A stretch of DNA of 64,000 bases from positions 1 to 64,000 of the forward strand of contig CAYIOJ010000002.1 of NCBI GenBank assembly GCA_964365025.1, written 5' to 3'. Shown piece by piece: positions 32,440-40,725 of this stretch (positions are counted from its first letter, which is position 1; each line of letters starts with the position of its first letter). The position numbers were made by a program, and so were the translations under genes. The stretch is from UBA10003 sp964365025. GTDB taxonomy: Bacteria; Patescibacteriota; Patescibacteriia; Magasanikbacterales; UBA10003. A model generated the notes under the pieces. It ran no database searches, was not told where the DNA came from, and worked only from the letters and a program-made list of their open reading frames with translations.

Positions 32440-33600
32440 ATGCTATTATTGATTGACGCTTCGCGCGCCAACAATGAACAAAAAACCGGCGTAGAATGGT
32501 ACGCTTTTTTTGTGATTCAGGAATTGAAAAAAATTGTGCCGACGGAGACGCGCGTGGTTCTTTACACCCGCGAGCCGCTCCAGGGTGAGTTGGCGCGATT
32601 GCCGTCAAATTGGCAGGAGCAAGTTCTGCCTTGGCCGCCACGGCGGCTCTGGACGCAGATTCGTTTGTCCTGGGAGATTTGGCGCGTGAAAAGAGGGGCG
32701 CGTGATTACGCCGCCGGCGCCAAAGAGAAAGAGTTGGCGCTGTTTGTGCCGGCGCATGTTTTGCCTTTAATTTGCCCGATCAATACTTTTATCACCATCC
32801 ATGATTTGGGGGGTTTGCGTTTTCCAGCCGGCTATTCTTTGTTTGAAAAATGGTACGCGCGATTTGCCACTTGGTTCGCCCTGCGCCGCGCTACAGTTTT
32901 TACTCCGTCGGAATTCAGCCGTCGAGAGATTATGAACGTGTTTGGCAATGGGAAAATTATAGTCGCGCCCAATGGTTTTGATGATTCAAAATATCATTTG
33001 ATTGATGATAAAAAAGCGATCGGGCAAATTTTGGAAAAATATAATATCCGGCCGCCGTATTTTTTAAGCATCAGCCGGCTGGAAGAAAAGAAAAACACGG
33101 TCGGTATTGTTGAGGCGTATAAAATTTTTAAAGAAAAAATATCTCTGCAATCCAATTCAGAAAATTATTCACTGGTTCTTTTGGGCAAGCCCGGATTTGG
33201 TTATACAAAAGTGGCGGAGGCGATTAAGAAATCCGGCTATCAGCACACCATTATTATACCCGGGTGGGTAAAGGCCGAGGATGTGCCGTATTTGATGAGT
33301 GGCGCCAGCGCTTTTATTTTCCCGAGTTTTTACGAGGGCTTTGGCATTCCGGTTTTGGAAGCCATGGCTTGCGGCGTTCCGGTAATTGTTTCTAATCGCG
33401 CGGCTTTGCCCGAGGTGGCGGACAACGCCGCTTTGCTCGTTGACCCATACAAGCCCGGGGACATCGCGCGGGCAATGCTGGAAATTGTTTCTTCTCCGGC
33501 CTTGAGTGACGAATTGGTTGGGCGGGGATTGGCTCGGGCACGGGAGTTTGGGTGGGAGAGGGCTGCGGGGAAGATTTGGGGTATTTTGACAAAATACTGA
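32440..33600 (+). CDS. Glycosyltransferase family 4 (GT-B)
   Basis: A 386-residue enzyme. The N-terminal acceptor domain contains LLLIDASRANNEQKTGVEWY and TIHDLGGLRFP near 122. The C-terminal donor domain contains FLSISRLEEKKN near 208, GWVKAEDVPYLM near 275, and the signature FPSFYEGFGIPVLEAMACGVPVI near 292-314 with the catalytic-region Glu residues. It likely adds a nucleotide-activated sugar to a cell-surface glycan. It is divergent from the structured RNA, and an ATTGAC/GTCAAT inverted repeat near 32402-32420 lies between the two starts. Confidence 0.9.
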   Translation: MLLLIDASRANNEQKTGVEWYAFFVIQELKKIVPTETRVVLYTREPLQGELARLPSNWQEQVLPWPPRRLWTQIRLSWEIWRVKRGARDYAAGAKEKELALFVPAHVLPLICPINTFITIHDLGGLRFPAGYSLFEKWYARFATWFALRRATVFTPSEFSRREIMNVFGNGKIIVAPNGFDDSKYHLIDDKKAIGQILEKYNIRPPYFLSISRLEEKKNTVGIVEAYKIFKEKISLQSNSENYSLVLLGKPGFGYTKVAEAIKKSGYQHTIIIPGWVKAEDVPYLMSGASAFIFPSFYEGFGIPVLEAMACGVPVIVSNRAALPEVADNAALLVDPYKPGDIARAMLEIVSSPALSDELVGRGLARAREFGWERAAGKIWGILTKY

Positions 33601-33613
33601 TTTATGCTATAAT
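33586..33613 (+). promoter_or_regulatory. Promoter of the second DUF4143 ATPase
   Basis: TTGACA (33586-33591), a 16-bp spacer and TATAAT (33608-33613). A leader of about 33 nt precedes ATG 33653. Confidence 0.75.
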
Positions 33614-33652
33614 TGATGTATATGTTAATTTTAGCGTAATAATCTATTTTTT

Positions 33653-34864
33653 ATGTATATTAAGCGAAAAATTGAGGATGAAATTCTCAAATATATTAAA
33701 AGGCCGGAAATTATAGCTTTAGTTGGCCCTCGCCAGTGCGGGAAAACAACCACTATTAAAAAAATTTATAACGATTTGAAAAAAGCGATTTTTTTGACCT
33801 TTGAGGATCAGGATACCCTTAATTTGTTTGAAAATAGTATCAAAAAGTTTATCAGTGTTTATGTCGCCGGCAACGACTATGTTTTTATTGATGAGTTTCA
33901 ATATGCGAAAAACGGGGGAAAACTTTTGAAATATATCTACGACATCCACCACACGAAGATAATTATATCCGGGTCATCAGCTCTTGACTTGACTGTCAAG
34001 GCGGCGAAGCATCTGGTGGGCCGGGTGTTTGTTTTGGAAATGCTGCCGTTTGATTTTGGGGAATATCTGCTGTATCGCGACGGAGAATATTATGCCATTT
34101 ATGAAAAAAATAAAATTGATTTAAGAAGTATTATCAAAAATTCATTAACCGAAAAACAAAGTAAAATTATAAAAAAATATTTTGAAGAATACGCCCTTTG
34201 GGGAGGATATCCGGCCGTGGTTTTGTCAAAAACCGAGGAAGAAAAAAAAGAAGTTTTGAAAAATATCTACAATACTTATTTTTTGCGAGATGTGAAAGAT
34301 ATTTTGGGATTAGTCGATGATTACAAATTAGGAAAATTGATTAAGGCGCTGGCTCTGCAAATCGGTAATATGATTGAATATGGAGAACTAACGGAAGTTT
34401 CCGAATTTTCCTATCATACATTGAAAAAGTATCTTAATTTTTTGAGTAAAACATACATAGCCGGTTTTATTCATCCTTTTTACGGGAACAAAAGGAAAGA
34501 AATTGTGAAGAATAAAAAAGTGTATTTTTTTGATACCGGTCTGCGAAATCACATTGTAAATGATTTTCAGATATTAAGCGCGCGTCAAGATGTTGGCGCT
34601 TTGCTTGAAAATGCTTGTTTTATGCAGTTTATCAAAAACAAATATTCGCCGCAGTATTGGCGGGATAAGAATAAAAACGAAGTAGATTTTATTTTAGACA
34701 TCGGAGACGGAAAATATTCGGCTCTGGAAATAAAGTTAAATCAAAATAAATGTCGCCTGCCCGCCGTTTTTAAAGATAACTATAAAGATTTTTTGACCTT
34801 TTGCGCGTATTTTAATGAAACCAATAAAGAGAAAGAAAATGGTCTGTTTTTACCTCTGCTCTAA
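33653..34864 (+). CDS. AAA_14/DUF4143 family ATPase
   Basis: A 403-residue protein with the same plan as the ones at 1602 and 58705. Walker A GPRQCGKTT is near residue 25, Walker B FIDEFQ near 80, the sensor IISGSSALDL near 105, a winged-helix-like middle, and a C-terminal EVDFILDIG...LEIKL element near 343-363 resembling a PD-(D/E)XK core. The Walker A loop has Gln-Cys where the others have Gly-Thr or Arg-Ser. Transcribed alone from its own promoter. Role unknown. Confidence 0.85.
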   Translation: MYIKRKIEDEILKYIKRPEIIALVGPRQCGKTTTIKKIYNDLKKAIFLTFEDQDTLNLFENSIKKFISVYVAGNDYVFIDEFQYAKNGGKLLKYIYDIHHTKIIISGSSALDLTVKAAKHLVGRVFVLEMLPFDFGEYLLYRDGEYYAIYEKNKIDLRSIIKNSLTEKQSKIIKKYFEEYALWGGYPAVVLSKTEEEKKEVLKNIYNTYFLRDVKDILGLVDDYKLGKLIKALALQIGNMIEYGELTEVSEFSYHTLKKYLNFLSKTYIAGFIHPFYGNKRKEIVKNKKVYFFDTGLRNHIVNDFQILSARQDVGALLENACFMQFIKNKYSPQYWRDKNKNEVDFILDIGDGKYSALEIKLNQNKCRLPAVFKDNYKDFLTFCAYFNETNKEKENGLFLPLL

Positions 34865-34878
34865 GTGTGTTAATACAT

Positions 34879-34913
34879 GAGATTGCTTCATCGCTTCGTT
34901 CCTCGCAATGACA
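34879..34913. repeat. Half-copy of the TCATTGCGAG repeat
   Basis: GAGATTGCTTC and CTCGCAATGACAG match the right arm of the 4989-5061 repeat. It lies between the ATPase and the holB promoter. Confidence 0.75.
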
Positions 34914-34945
34914 GTTGTTGGGCAGTCTGTCAGGATAAAAAATTG

Positions 34946-34974
34946 TTGCCAATTAAACTCGCGACTGGTATAAT
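34946..34974 (+). promoter_or_regulatory. Promoter of holB (leaderless type)
   Basis: TTGCCA (34946-34951), a 17-bp spacer and TATAAT (34969-34974), exactly 6 nt before ATG 34981. Confidence 0.75.
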
Positions 34975-34980
34975 AAGGTC

Positions 34981-35991
34981 ATGCTTATCGGCCATTCAGC
35001 CCAGCTAAATTTTTTACGCCGTTCCTTTGATAGCGGTCGTTTGGCGCACGCCTATATTTTCGTCGGGCCGGAAGGAGTAGGCAAAAAAAAAATGGCGTTG
35101 GAATTGGCTAATTGGTGTTTGGAGCGAATCGCACCTGCTGGATTCCCGATCAGGTCGGGAATGACAACGGCTGAATCAGCTGATGATTTAAGCCATGACT
35201 GGCAGATCAAATTTGTGGAGCGGGTTTATGACGATAAAACCGGCAAACTGCGCAAAGACATTTCCATTAAACAAATTCATGAAATTCGGGAATCGCTAAA
35301 TCATCATTCTTTGGTAAGTTCCTATAAAATTGTTATAATAGATTCAGCCGAGCGGATGAGCATTGGCGCGGCTAATGCCTTGCTTAAAACTTTGGAAGAG
35401 CCCAGCCCCAAAACATTGATTGTGCTTTTGACTATTGATGAAAAGGCCTTGCCCAGCACCATTGTTTCGCGCTGTCAGGTCGTGCGATTTTATCAAGTGC
35501 CAACCAAGGAAATTTATGAGGCGTTGGTGGAAAAAGGTGTGAAGAGAGACGCGGCTTTGGAAACCGCCCGTTTGTCTTTTGGTTCGCCCGGCCGGGCGCT
35601 TAATTTATTGGCTGATTCTGAAAAATTAAAATTTTGTCAAGATGAACGCGCTCGATTTTGGGAATTATTAAAAAATGGACTGGCGGAAAGATTGGCGCGA
35701 GTGGCTGATTTATTCGGGAGCAAAGACGACCACATGGAAGCGCGCGATAAATTGATTGAAATTTTGCAGATTTGGCAGATTTTGTGGCGCGATATTTTGT
35801 CGGCGCGGCAGGGAGCGGTGGAACTGGTGGCCAATATTTCCGAGGAAGAGGAAATCCAAAAACAAACCAAAAGATACAGTGGGGCGCAAATCTTTGGCGT
35901 GATTAAAAAAATTGAAGAATCAATTGTCCTGTTGCGCCAAAACATCAATCCAAAATTGATAATTGAAAATTTAATTTTGAGTTTTTATTAA
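34981..35991 (+). CDS. holB: DNA polymerase III, delta' subunit
   Basis: A 336-residue clamp-loader subunit. FVGPEGVGKKKMALELA near 23 is a P-loop-like segment, IKQIHEIRESL near 98, IIDSAERMSIGAANALLKTLEEPSP near 119-143, and the SRC motif TIVSRCQVVRF near 160. The Cys residues of the usual zinc module are missing. In that place is GFPIRSGMTTAE (about 54-65), encoded by an in-frame palindromic repeat (35142-35162). The start is set by the promoter 6 nt upstream. Confidence 0.9.
   Translation: MLIGHSAQLNFLRRSFDSGRLAHAYIFVGPEGVGKKKMALELANWCLERIAPAGFPIRSGMTTAESADDLSHDWQIKFVERVYDDKTGKLRKDISIKQIHEIRESLNHHSLVSSYKIVIIDSAERMSIGAANALLKTLEEPSPKTLIVLLTIDEKALPSTIVSRCQVVRFYQVPTKEIYEALVEKGVKRDAALETARLSFGSPGRALNLLADSEKLKFCQDERARFWELLKNGLAERLARVADLFGSKDDHMEARDKLIEILQIWQILWRDILSARQGAVELVANISEEEEIQKQTKRYSGAQIFGVIKKIEESIVLLRQNINPKLIIENLILSFY
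35142..35162. repeat. In-frame palindrome inside holB
   Basis: ATTCCCGA (35142-35149), loop TCAGG, TCGGGAAT (35155-35162), followed by GAC. It has the same layout as the intergenic repeats ending in GGGATGAC, here read as part of the protein. Confidence 0.75.
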
Positions 35992-36002
35992 AAATAGAAA
36001 AT

Positions 36003-36078
36003 GTCATGCTGAATTTATTTCAGCATCTCATGAGATCCCGAAACCTGCCTACCGGACAGGCAGGCAAGTTCGGGATGA
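36003..36078. repeat. Composite palindromic repeat before the BNR lipoprotein gene
   Basis: A TGCTGAA/TTCAGCA hairpin is followed by ATCCCGAA...TTCGGGAT arms that enclose a CCTGCC...GGCAGG palindrome. It shows two repeat families nested in one unit. Confidence 0.8.
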
Positions 36079-36090
36079 CGCGGTAAATAT

Positions 36091-37167
36091 ATGCGCAAAA
36101 CAATTATTTTTTTCGGTTTAATTCTCTCCGCACTGGTGTTGGTTGGCGCCGGCTGCCAGATCGGGCCCTTTAGTTTTGGCGGTGGCGGGGCCGCCGGCAA
36201 TGATGGCGGAATTTTCAAAAGCGCTGACAAAGCCGAGACTTGGGTGCAGAAGACGCAAATTTTGGCCACGGGCGGACAAATTAAAAATTTTGGCAACATT
36301 AATATCATCAGTTTCGTTTTTGATCCGTCTGATCGCAACGCTTTTTATGCCGGGTCTGCCGGCAACGGCCTATTTTACAGCTATGACGCGGGCGCGAGCT
36401 GGCAACAACCGGCGCAGATTACGGCCGGCGCGATTCGCTCCATTGCCGTTGATCCGAAAAATAAATGCGTGATTTACCTTGCCGTTGGTAATCAGATTTT
36501 GAAATCAGTTGATTGCAATCGCAACTACGTTTCAATTTATCAGGAAACGCGGCCGGACGTGATTTTGAATCAAATTGCAGTTGATTCTTACAATACAACC
36601 AATCTTTTTGTGGGTAATAGCGTTGGCGATTTGATAAAGAGTTCTGACGCCGGCAAGTCTTGGGTAGTGATTCGCCATTTTGATAATTCTGTTGCCAAGA
36701 TACTCATGAATCCGCTGGATACGCGTAAAATGTACGTGGCCACGCAGGATTATGGAATCTTTCGCACCGGCGACGCGGGGAAATCCTGGGTGGATTTGAA
36801 TCAGGGATTGAAGCAGTACGGCGGCGCGTTTGTGTTTCATGATTTGATTTTGATGGACGCCAAGGCCGAGAGTTTACTTCTGTCTTCGCAGTACGGTTTG
36901 ATTAAATCCGGCGATGCCGGAGTCAGTTGGACCGCGCTGGCACTTTTGACTCCGCCTTCCGGCGCTGATATCAGGGTCGCGGCAATCAATCCGCAAAATC
37001 CGCAGGAAATTTTTTACGCCACGCCGTCAACTTTTTACAAATCATTTGACGGCGGAGTAAAATGGACCACTAAAAAATTGCCGAGCACGCGTTTGCCGAC
37101 CGTTTTGGTCAACGATCCGACAGAACCAAAAATAATGTATATGGGATTTTTACAAGTGAAAAAATGA
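36091..37167 (+). CDS. Lipoprotein with BNR/sortilin-type beta-propeller repeats
   Basis: A 358-residue exported lipoprotein with a signal peptide and lipobox LVGAGC (Cys near 22), then a Gly-rich linker. At least five repeats of the BNR/Vps10 type follow, with Asp-box motifs such as SYDAGASWQ, SSDAGKSW, TGDAGKSW, SGDAGVSW and SFDGGVKW. These form a beta-propeller resembling the Ycf48/PSII-assembly-factor fold, widespread as surface proteins of unknown ligand. It would be displayed on the outer face of the membrane. The gene ends inside a GACCCCGAT hairpin. Confidence 0.85.
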   Translation: MRKTIIFFGLILSALVLVGAGCQIGPFSFGGGGAAGNDGGIFKSADKAETWVQKTQILATGGQIKNFGNINIISFVFDPSDRNAFYAGSAGNGLFYSYDAGASWQQPAQITAGAIRSIAVDPKNKCVIYLAVGNQILKSVDCNRNYVSIYQETRPDVILNQIAVDSYNTTNLFVGNSVGDLIKSSDAGKSWVVIRHFDNSVAKILMNPLDTRKMYVATQDYGIFRTGDAGKSWVDLNQGLKQYGGAFVFHDLILMDAKAESLLLSSQYGLIKSGDAGVSWTALALLTPPSGADIRVAAINPQNPQEIFYATPSTFYKSFDGGVKWTTKKLPSTRLPTVLVNDPTEPKIMYMGFLQVKK

Positions 37168-37246
37168 CCCCGATGAATATCGGGGTCATCCCGAACTTGT
37201 TTCGGGATCTTATTTCTAGAAGATGCTGAAACAAGTTCAGCATGAC
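37166..37246. repeat. Three consecutive palindromes between the lipoprotein gene and frr
   Basis: GACCCCGAT/ATCGGGGTC (37166-37187), then ATCCCGAA/TTCGGGAT, then a GATGCTGAA/TTCAGCATG pair. The first element recurs at 39788-39809. The last ends in ATGACA, which supplies an upstream ATG in the frr frame. Confidence 0.85.
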
Positions 37247-37253
37247 ATCAATT

Positions 37254-37805
37254 ATGCTCAACTTAGACACTTTTCGTCCTCAATTCACTAAAATTCTTGA
37301 CCATCTGAAAAACGAACTCGGCTCTTTGCGCACGGGCCGGGCCAACGCCGCTGTTTTGGATTCGGTTCAGGTGCAGGCTTATGGACAAAGTATGCTGTTA
37401 AAAAGCATTGCTTCGATCAGCGTGCCGGACGCGCGCACCATTGCCGTGGAGCCTTGGGATAAGGGATTGCTCAAAGATGTGGAAAAAGCGATTGTGGAAG
37501 CCAAACTCGGTATCAATCCTGTTAATGAGGGCCAGTTGATTCGTTTGCCCATGCCCTCTTTGACCGAGGAATCGCGCCGGGATTTAATTAAGATTCTCAA
37601 TCAAAAGTTGGAACAAGGGCGCATTACCGCGCGCCAGCTGCGCGACACGGTGCGGGAAAAAATCGTGCAGGAAGAAAAAGAAAAATTAATCGGCGAGGAC
37701 CAGCGCTTTCGCCTTCAGCAAAAATTGGATGAAATGGTGAAAGAAATAAACGACAAAATCAAGGTGATGGGTGAAGAAAAAGAAAAGGAAATAATGACAG
37801 TTTAA
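37254..37805 (+). CDS. frr: Ribosome recycling factor
   Basis: A 183-residue protein with the RRF three-helix bundle and small beta domain: LKNELGSLRTGRANAAVLD near 18, KSIASISVPDARTIAVEPWD near 50, IGINPVNEGQLIRLPMPSLTEE-type segment near 80-100 and a long C-terminal helix. Together with EF-G it splits post-termination ribosomes. I prefer ATG 37254; an ATG at 37242 comes from a palindromic repeat and adds four residues. glyS follows at 1 nt. Confidence 0.95.
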   Translation: MLNLDTFRPQFTKILDHLKNELGSLRTGRANAAVLDSVQVQAYGQSMLLKSIASISVPDARTIAVEPWDKGLLKDVEKAIVEAKLGINPVNEGQLIRLPMPSLTEESRRDLIKILNQKLEQGRITARQLRDTVREKIVQEEKEKLIGEDQRFRLQQKLDEMVKEINDKIKVMGEEKEKEIMTV

Positions 37806-37806
37806 T

Positions 37807-39189
37807 ATGCCGACGTCGGAATCAACAAAAATGGACAAATTAATTTCTCTCTGCAAGCGCCGCGGTTTTGTTTTTCCGTCTTCGGAAATTTACGGCGGAT
37901 TTTCCGCCGCCTATGATTGGGGCCCTTTGGGGGTGGAGTTGGCTAATAATATAAAAAAGGCCTGGTGGCAAATGTTCGTACGCGAGCGGGAAGATATGGT
38001 GGGTGTGGATGCGGCGATTATTATGAATCCGCGCGTCTGGGAGGCCTCTGGCCATGTACAGAATTTTTCCGATCCTTTGGTGGAGTGCAAAAAATGCCAC
38101 CAAAGATTTCGTGAAGATCATTTACTGGAAGCGCGAAGCCGCGAGCCGGGTTATGATAAAGAAAAACCAATTGACAAAGGCGATTTAAAGTGCCCGGAAT
38201 GTGGCGGAACTTTGACCGAAGCCAAACAATTTAATTTGATGTTTAAAACTTTTGTCGGACCGACCGAGAATTCGGCTGCGGCGGCGTACTTGCGCCCGGA
38301 AACCGCCGGCGGGATTTTTGTCAATTACAAAAATATATTGCAATCATCGCGCAAAAAATTGCCTTTTGGCATCGCGCAAATCGGCAAAGCCTTCCGTAAT
38401 GAAATCACCGTGGAAAATTATATTTTTCGCGTACGTGAATTTGAACAGATGGAAGTGGAATATTTTATCAATCCCAAAAATTGGGAGAAGCATTTTGCCG
38501 AGTGGCTGGAGATGATGAAAAAATGGTGCGCGTTTTTGGGATTAAAGGATAATGATTTGGTGTTTCATGAAATTCCGGACAGCGAGCGCGCGTTTTATTC
38601 CAAACGCACGATTGATATTGAATATAAATATCCGTTTGGCGTAAAGGAATTGTACGGTTTGGCTTATCGCACTGATTATGATTTGAGCCGCCATCAGCAA
38701 TCTAGCGGCGAGGATTTGAGTTATTTGGACGCGGAAACAGGCGAAAAATTTATTCCGCATGTGATTGAGCCGTCGCTCGGGTTGCAGAGAAGCGTTTTAG
38801 CAACGCTTTTGTCCGCTTATGAAGAAATCAAAGGCGGCCGCACCACCACCACCGAATCAGCCAAAGAGGAAGAAGTTGTTCTGCGTCTACCCTATGCTCT
38901 CTCGCCGGTAAAGGTGGCGATTCTGCCATTGTCTAAAAAAGAGCCGCTCGCGACTATGGCGCGCGAAATCGCGGCTGATTTACGCCGATATTGGAGTGTG
39001 CAATACGATGACGCGGCCTCCATTGGTCGCCGTTATCGCCGGCAGGATGAAATAGGCACACCTTATTGCGTAACGGTGGATTTTGAGTCAGTGGAAGATA
39101 AAAAAGTGACAGTGCGCGATAGAGACACAATGAAGCAGGAGCGCGTGGCCATCGCTGAATTAAAAGATTATTTAAAAGAGAAAATTTAA
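37807..39189 (+). CDS. glyS: Glycyl-tRNA synthetase (single-chain type)
   Basis: A 460-residue class II synthetase of the alpha2 type found in archaea, eukaryotes and many bacteria. Motif 1 region YGGFSAAYDWGPLGVELANN near 28-47, a zinc-ribbon CKKCHQRF...CPECGG near 97-140, motif 2 FGIAQIGKAFRNEI near 188, motif 3 GLQRSVLATLLSAY near 325, and an anticodon-binding domain after 360. It charges tRNA-Gly. It is operonic with frr (1-nt gap). A shorter start at 37831 is possible. Confidence 0.94.
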   Translation: MPTSESTKMDKLISLCKRRGFVFPSSEIYGGFSAAYDWGPLGVELANNIKKAWWQMFVREREDMVGVDAAIIMNPRVWEASGHVQNFSDPLVECKKCHQRFREDHLLEARSREPGYDKEKPIDKGDLKCPECGGTLTEAKQFNLMFKTFVGPTENSAAAAYLRPETAGGIFVNYKNILQSSRKKLPFGIAQIGKAFRNEITVENYIFRVREFEQMEVEYFINPKNWEKHFAEWLEMMKKWCAFLGLKDNDLVFHEIPDSERAFYSKRTIDIEYKYPFGVKELYGLAYRTDYDLSRHQQSSGEDLSYLDAETGEKFIPHVIEPSLGLQRSVLATLLSAYEEIKGGRTTTTESAKEEEVVLRLPYALSPVKVAILPLSKKEPLATMAREIAADLRRYWSVQYDDAASIGRRYRRQDEIGTPYCVTVDFESVEDKKVTVRDRDTMKQERVAIAELKDYLKEKI

Positions 39190-39205
39190 TTCTTAATTTT
39201 TGTTT

Positions 39206-39778
39206 ATGTCCAAAACCACAAAAATTGTGCTCGGAATTGCGGCGATAGCAGTCGTTATCGCCCTGACTCTCGTTAGCATGTACAACGGTTTAGTGCGCGG
39301 CAATGAGAGCGTGACCACTGCCTGGGCGCAGGTGGAAACGCAATATCAACGCCGTTTTGATTTGATCCCCAATTTGACCGAGAGTGTTAAATCGGTCTTG
39401 AAGCAAGAGCAAAAAGTGTTTGGCGACTTGGCTGAAGCGCGCACTAAATATGCCGGTGCGGTTAGTCCGGAAGCTAAAGTTGCGGCGGCCAATGGCGTGG
39501 AAAGTGTTTTGTCCCGTTTATTGGTGATAATGGAAAATTATCCGCAATTAAAATCCAATGAGACGGTGCAAACCCTGATGGCGCAATTGGAGGGAGCGGA
39601 AAATCGCATCAGCGTGGAGCGGAGCCGCTATAACGATGCCGTGAAAGTGTTTAACATTAAAGTTAAAACTTTCCCGACCAATCTGATTGCCGGCTGGTTT
39701 GGCTTTAGCCCGCGCACCATGTTTGAGGCGGTCAAAGGCGCGGAAACTGCGCCGAAAGTGGATCTGAAATTAGAGTAG
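39206..39778 (+). CDS. lemA: LemA-family protein
   Basis: A 190-residue protein with an N-terminal membrane helix (residues about 6-24) and the LemA helical domain: YNGLVRGNESVTTAWAQVETQYQRRFDLIPNL near 25-55 and SVERSRYNDAVKVFNI near 138. LemA proteins commonly pair with a TPM-domain protein, as here. Function is unproven. ATG 39206 is preferred to a TTG two codons earlier. Confidence 0.92.
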   Translation: MSKTTKIVLGIAAIAVVIALTLVSMYNGLVRGNESVTTAWAQVETQYQRRFDLIPNLTESVKSVLKQEQKVFGDLAEARTKYAGAVSPEAKVAAANGVESVLSRLLVIMENYPQLKSNETVQTLMAQLEGAENRISVERSRYNDAVKVFNIKVKTFPTNLIAGWFGFSPRTMFEAVKGAETAPKVDLKLE

Positions 39779-39787
39779 AGTTGAGAC

Positions 39788-39809
39788 GACCCCGATACTC
39801 ATCGGGGTC
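39788..39809. repeat. Hairpin repeat between lemA and the TPM gene
   Basis: GACCCCGAT, loop ACTC, ATCGGGGTC. The arms are identical to the 37166-37187 element but the loop differs. It may act as a terminator or mRNA stabiliser within the operon. Confidence 0.8.
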
Positions 39810-39828
39810 GGTTTGAAATAACTGAATT

Positions 39829-40722
39829 ATGAAAATGAAGATACTGGCAATTTTATTTTTTTCTTTATTTTTCCCTTTGGGAGTTTGGGCATATTATCCG
39901 CTTCCGCATCCGGCCGGGTTTGTAAATGACTACGCCGGTATGTTGAGCGCGAATATGAAGGCGCAACTGGAGACGGAGCTGGCGGCTTTTCAGGAGCAAA
40001 CCAAACACGAAATTGCCGTGGTGACTATTAAAAGTTTGGAAGACGACACGATTGAAAATTTTGCCGTGAAATTATTTGAAGCTTGGGGTGTGGGAACAAT
40101 TGGGGCGGACAATGGCGTGTTATTTTTAATTTCAAAAGATGATCGACAGATGAGGATTGAAGTGGGGTATGGACTGGAGGGCGCTTTGCCCGACGCCACG
40201 GCTTGGCAGATTATTGATAAAATTGCGACGCCGGCTTTTAAAAATAGCGATTTTGATAACGGAATTTTACAATCGGTCAGGGCAATAGAGTCGGCTGTCA
40301 AAGGTGAGGATGTGAGCGGGCGTTTGGCGGAGACGAATAAAAAAAACGGCTGGTTCGGCATGATCAATCAATTTGGCTATCTTTTTTTCTTTTTATTTTT
40401 AGCCGCAATGGAATTGTTCGCCCATTTTTTGAGCAAAAGCAAAAGATGGTGGCCGGGCGGATTGATCGGTGCTGTTTTAGGTTTAATAATCGGCTTGATT
40501 GTTTTTGCGACGGTTGGCGCGGTAGTTTTGACCATAATTTTGGGTTTGCTTGGTTTGTTAATTGATTATAAAGCGTCTAAAAGAGGCCCGGACGGTTGGG
40601 GTAAGGGCGGCCGCGGCGGAATGTTTTTCGGCGGCGGCGGCCGCGGCGGATTCGGCGGCGGGGGATTTGGCAGCTTTGGCGGCGGACACTCCGGCGGCGG
40701 CGGGGCTGGCGGGAGATGGTAA
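39829..40722 (+). CDS. TPM-domain (DUF477) membrane protein
   Basis: A 297-residue protein with a signal peptide (residues 1-21), a TPM domain (VNDYAGMLSANMK near 35, VGYGLEGALPDATAWQII near 110), two or three membrane segments (about 180-245) and a Gly-rich tail with runs of FGGGG. TPM domains have been linked to photosystem repair and to phosphatase-like activity. Pairing with LemA is typical. The Gly-rich tail is common in this family. Confidence 0.9.
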   Translation: MKMKILAILFFSLFFPLGVWAYYPLPHPAGFVNDYAGMLSANMKAQLETELAAFQEQTKHEIAVVTIKSLEDDTIENFAVKLFEAWGVGTIGADNGVLFLISKDDRQMRIEVGYGLEGALPDATAWQIIDKIATPAFKNSDFDNGILQSVRAIESAVKGEDVSGRLAETNKKNGWFGMINQFGYLFFFLFLAAMELFAHFLSKSKRWWPGGLIGAVLGLIIGLIVFATVGAVVLTIILGLLGLLIDYKASKRGPDGWGKGGRGGMFFGGGGRGGFGGGGFGSFGGGHSGGGGAGGRW

Positions 40723-40725
40723 GAT

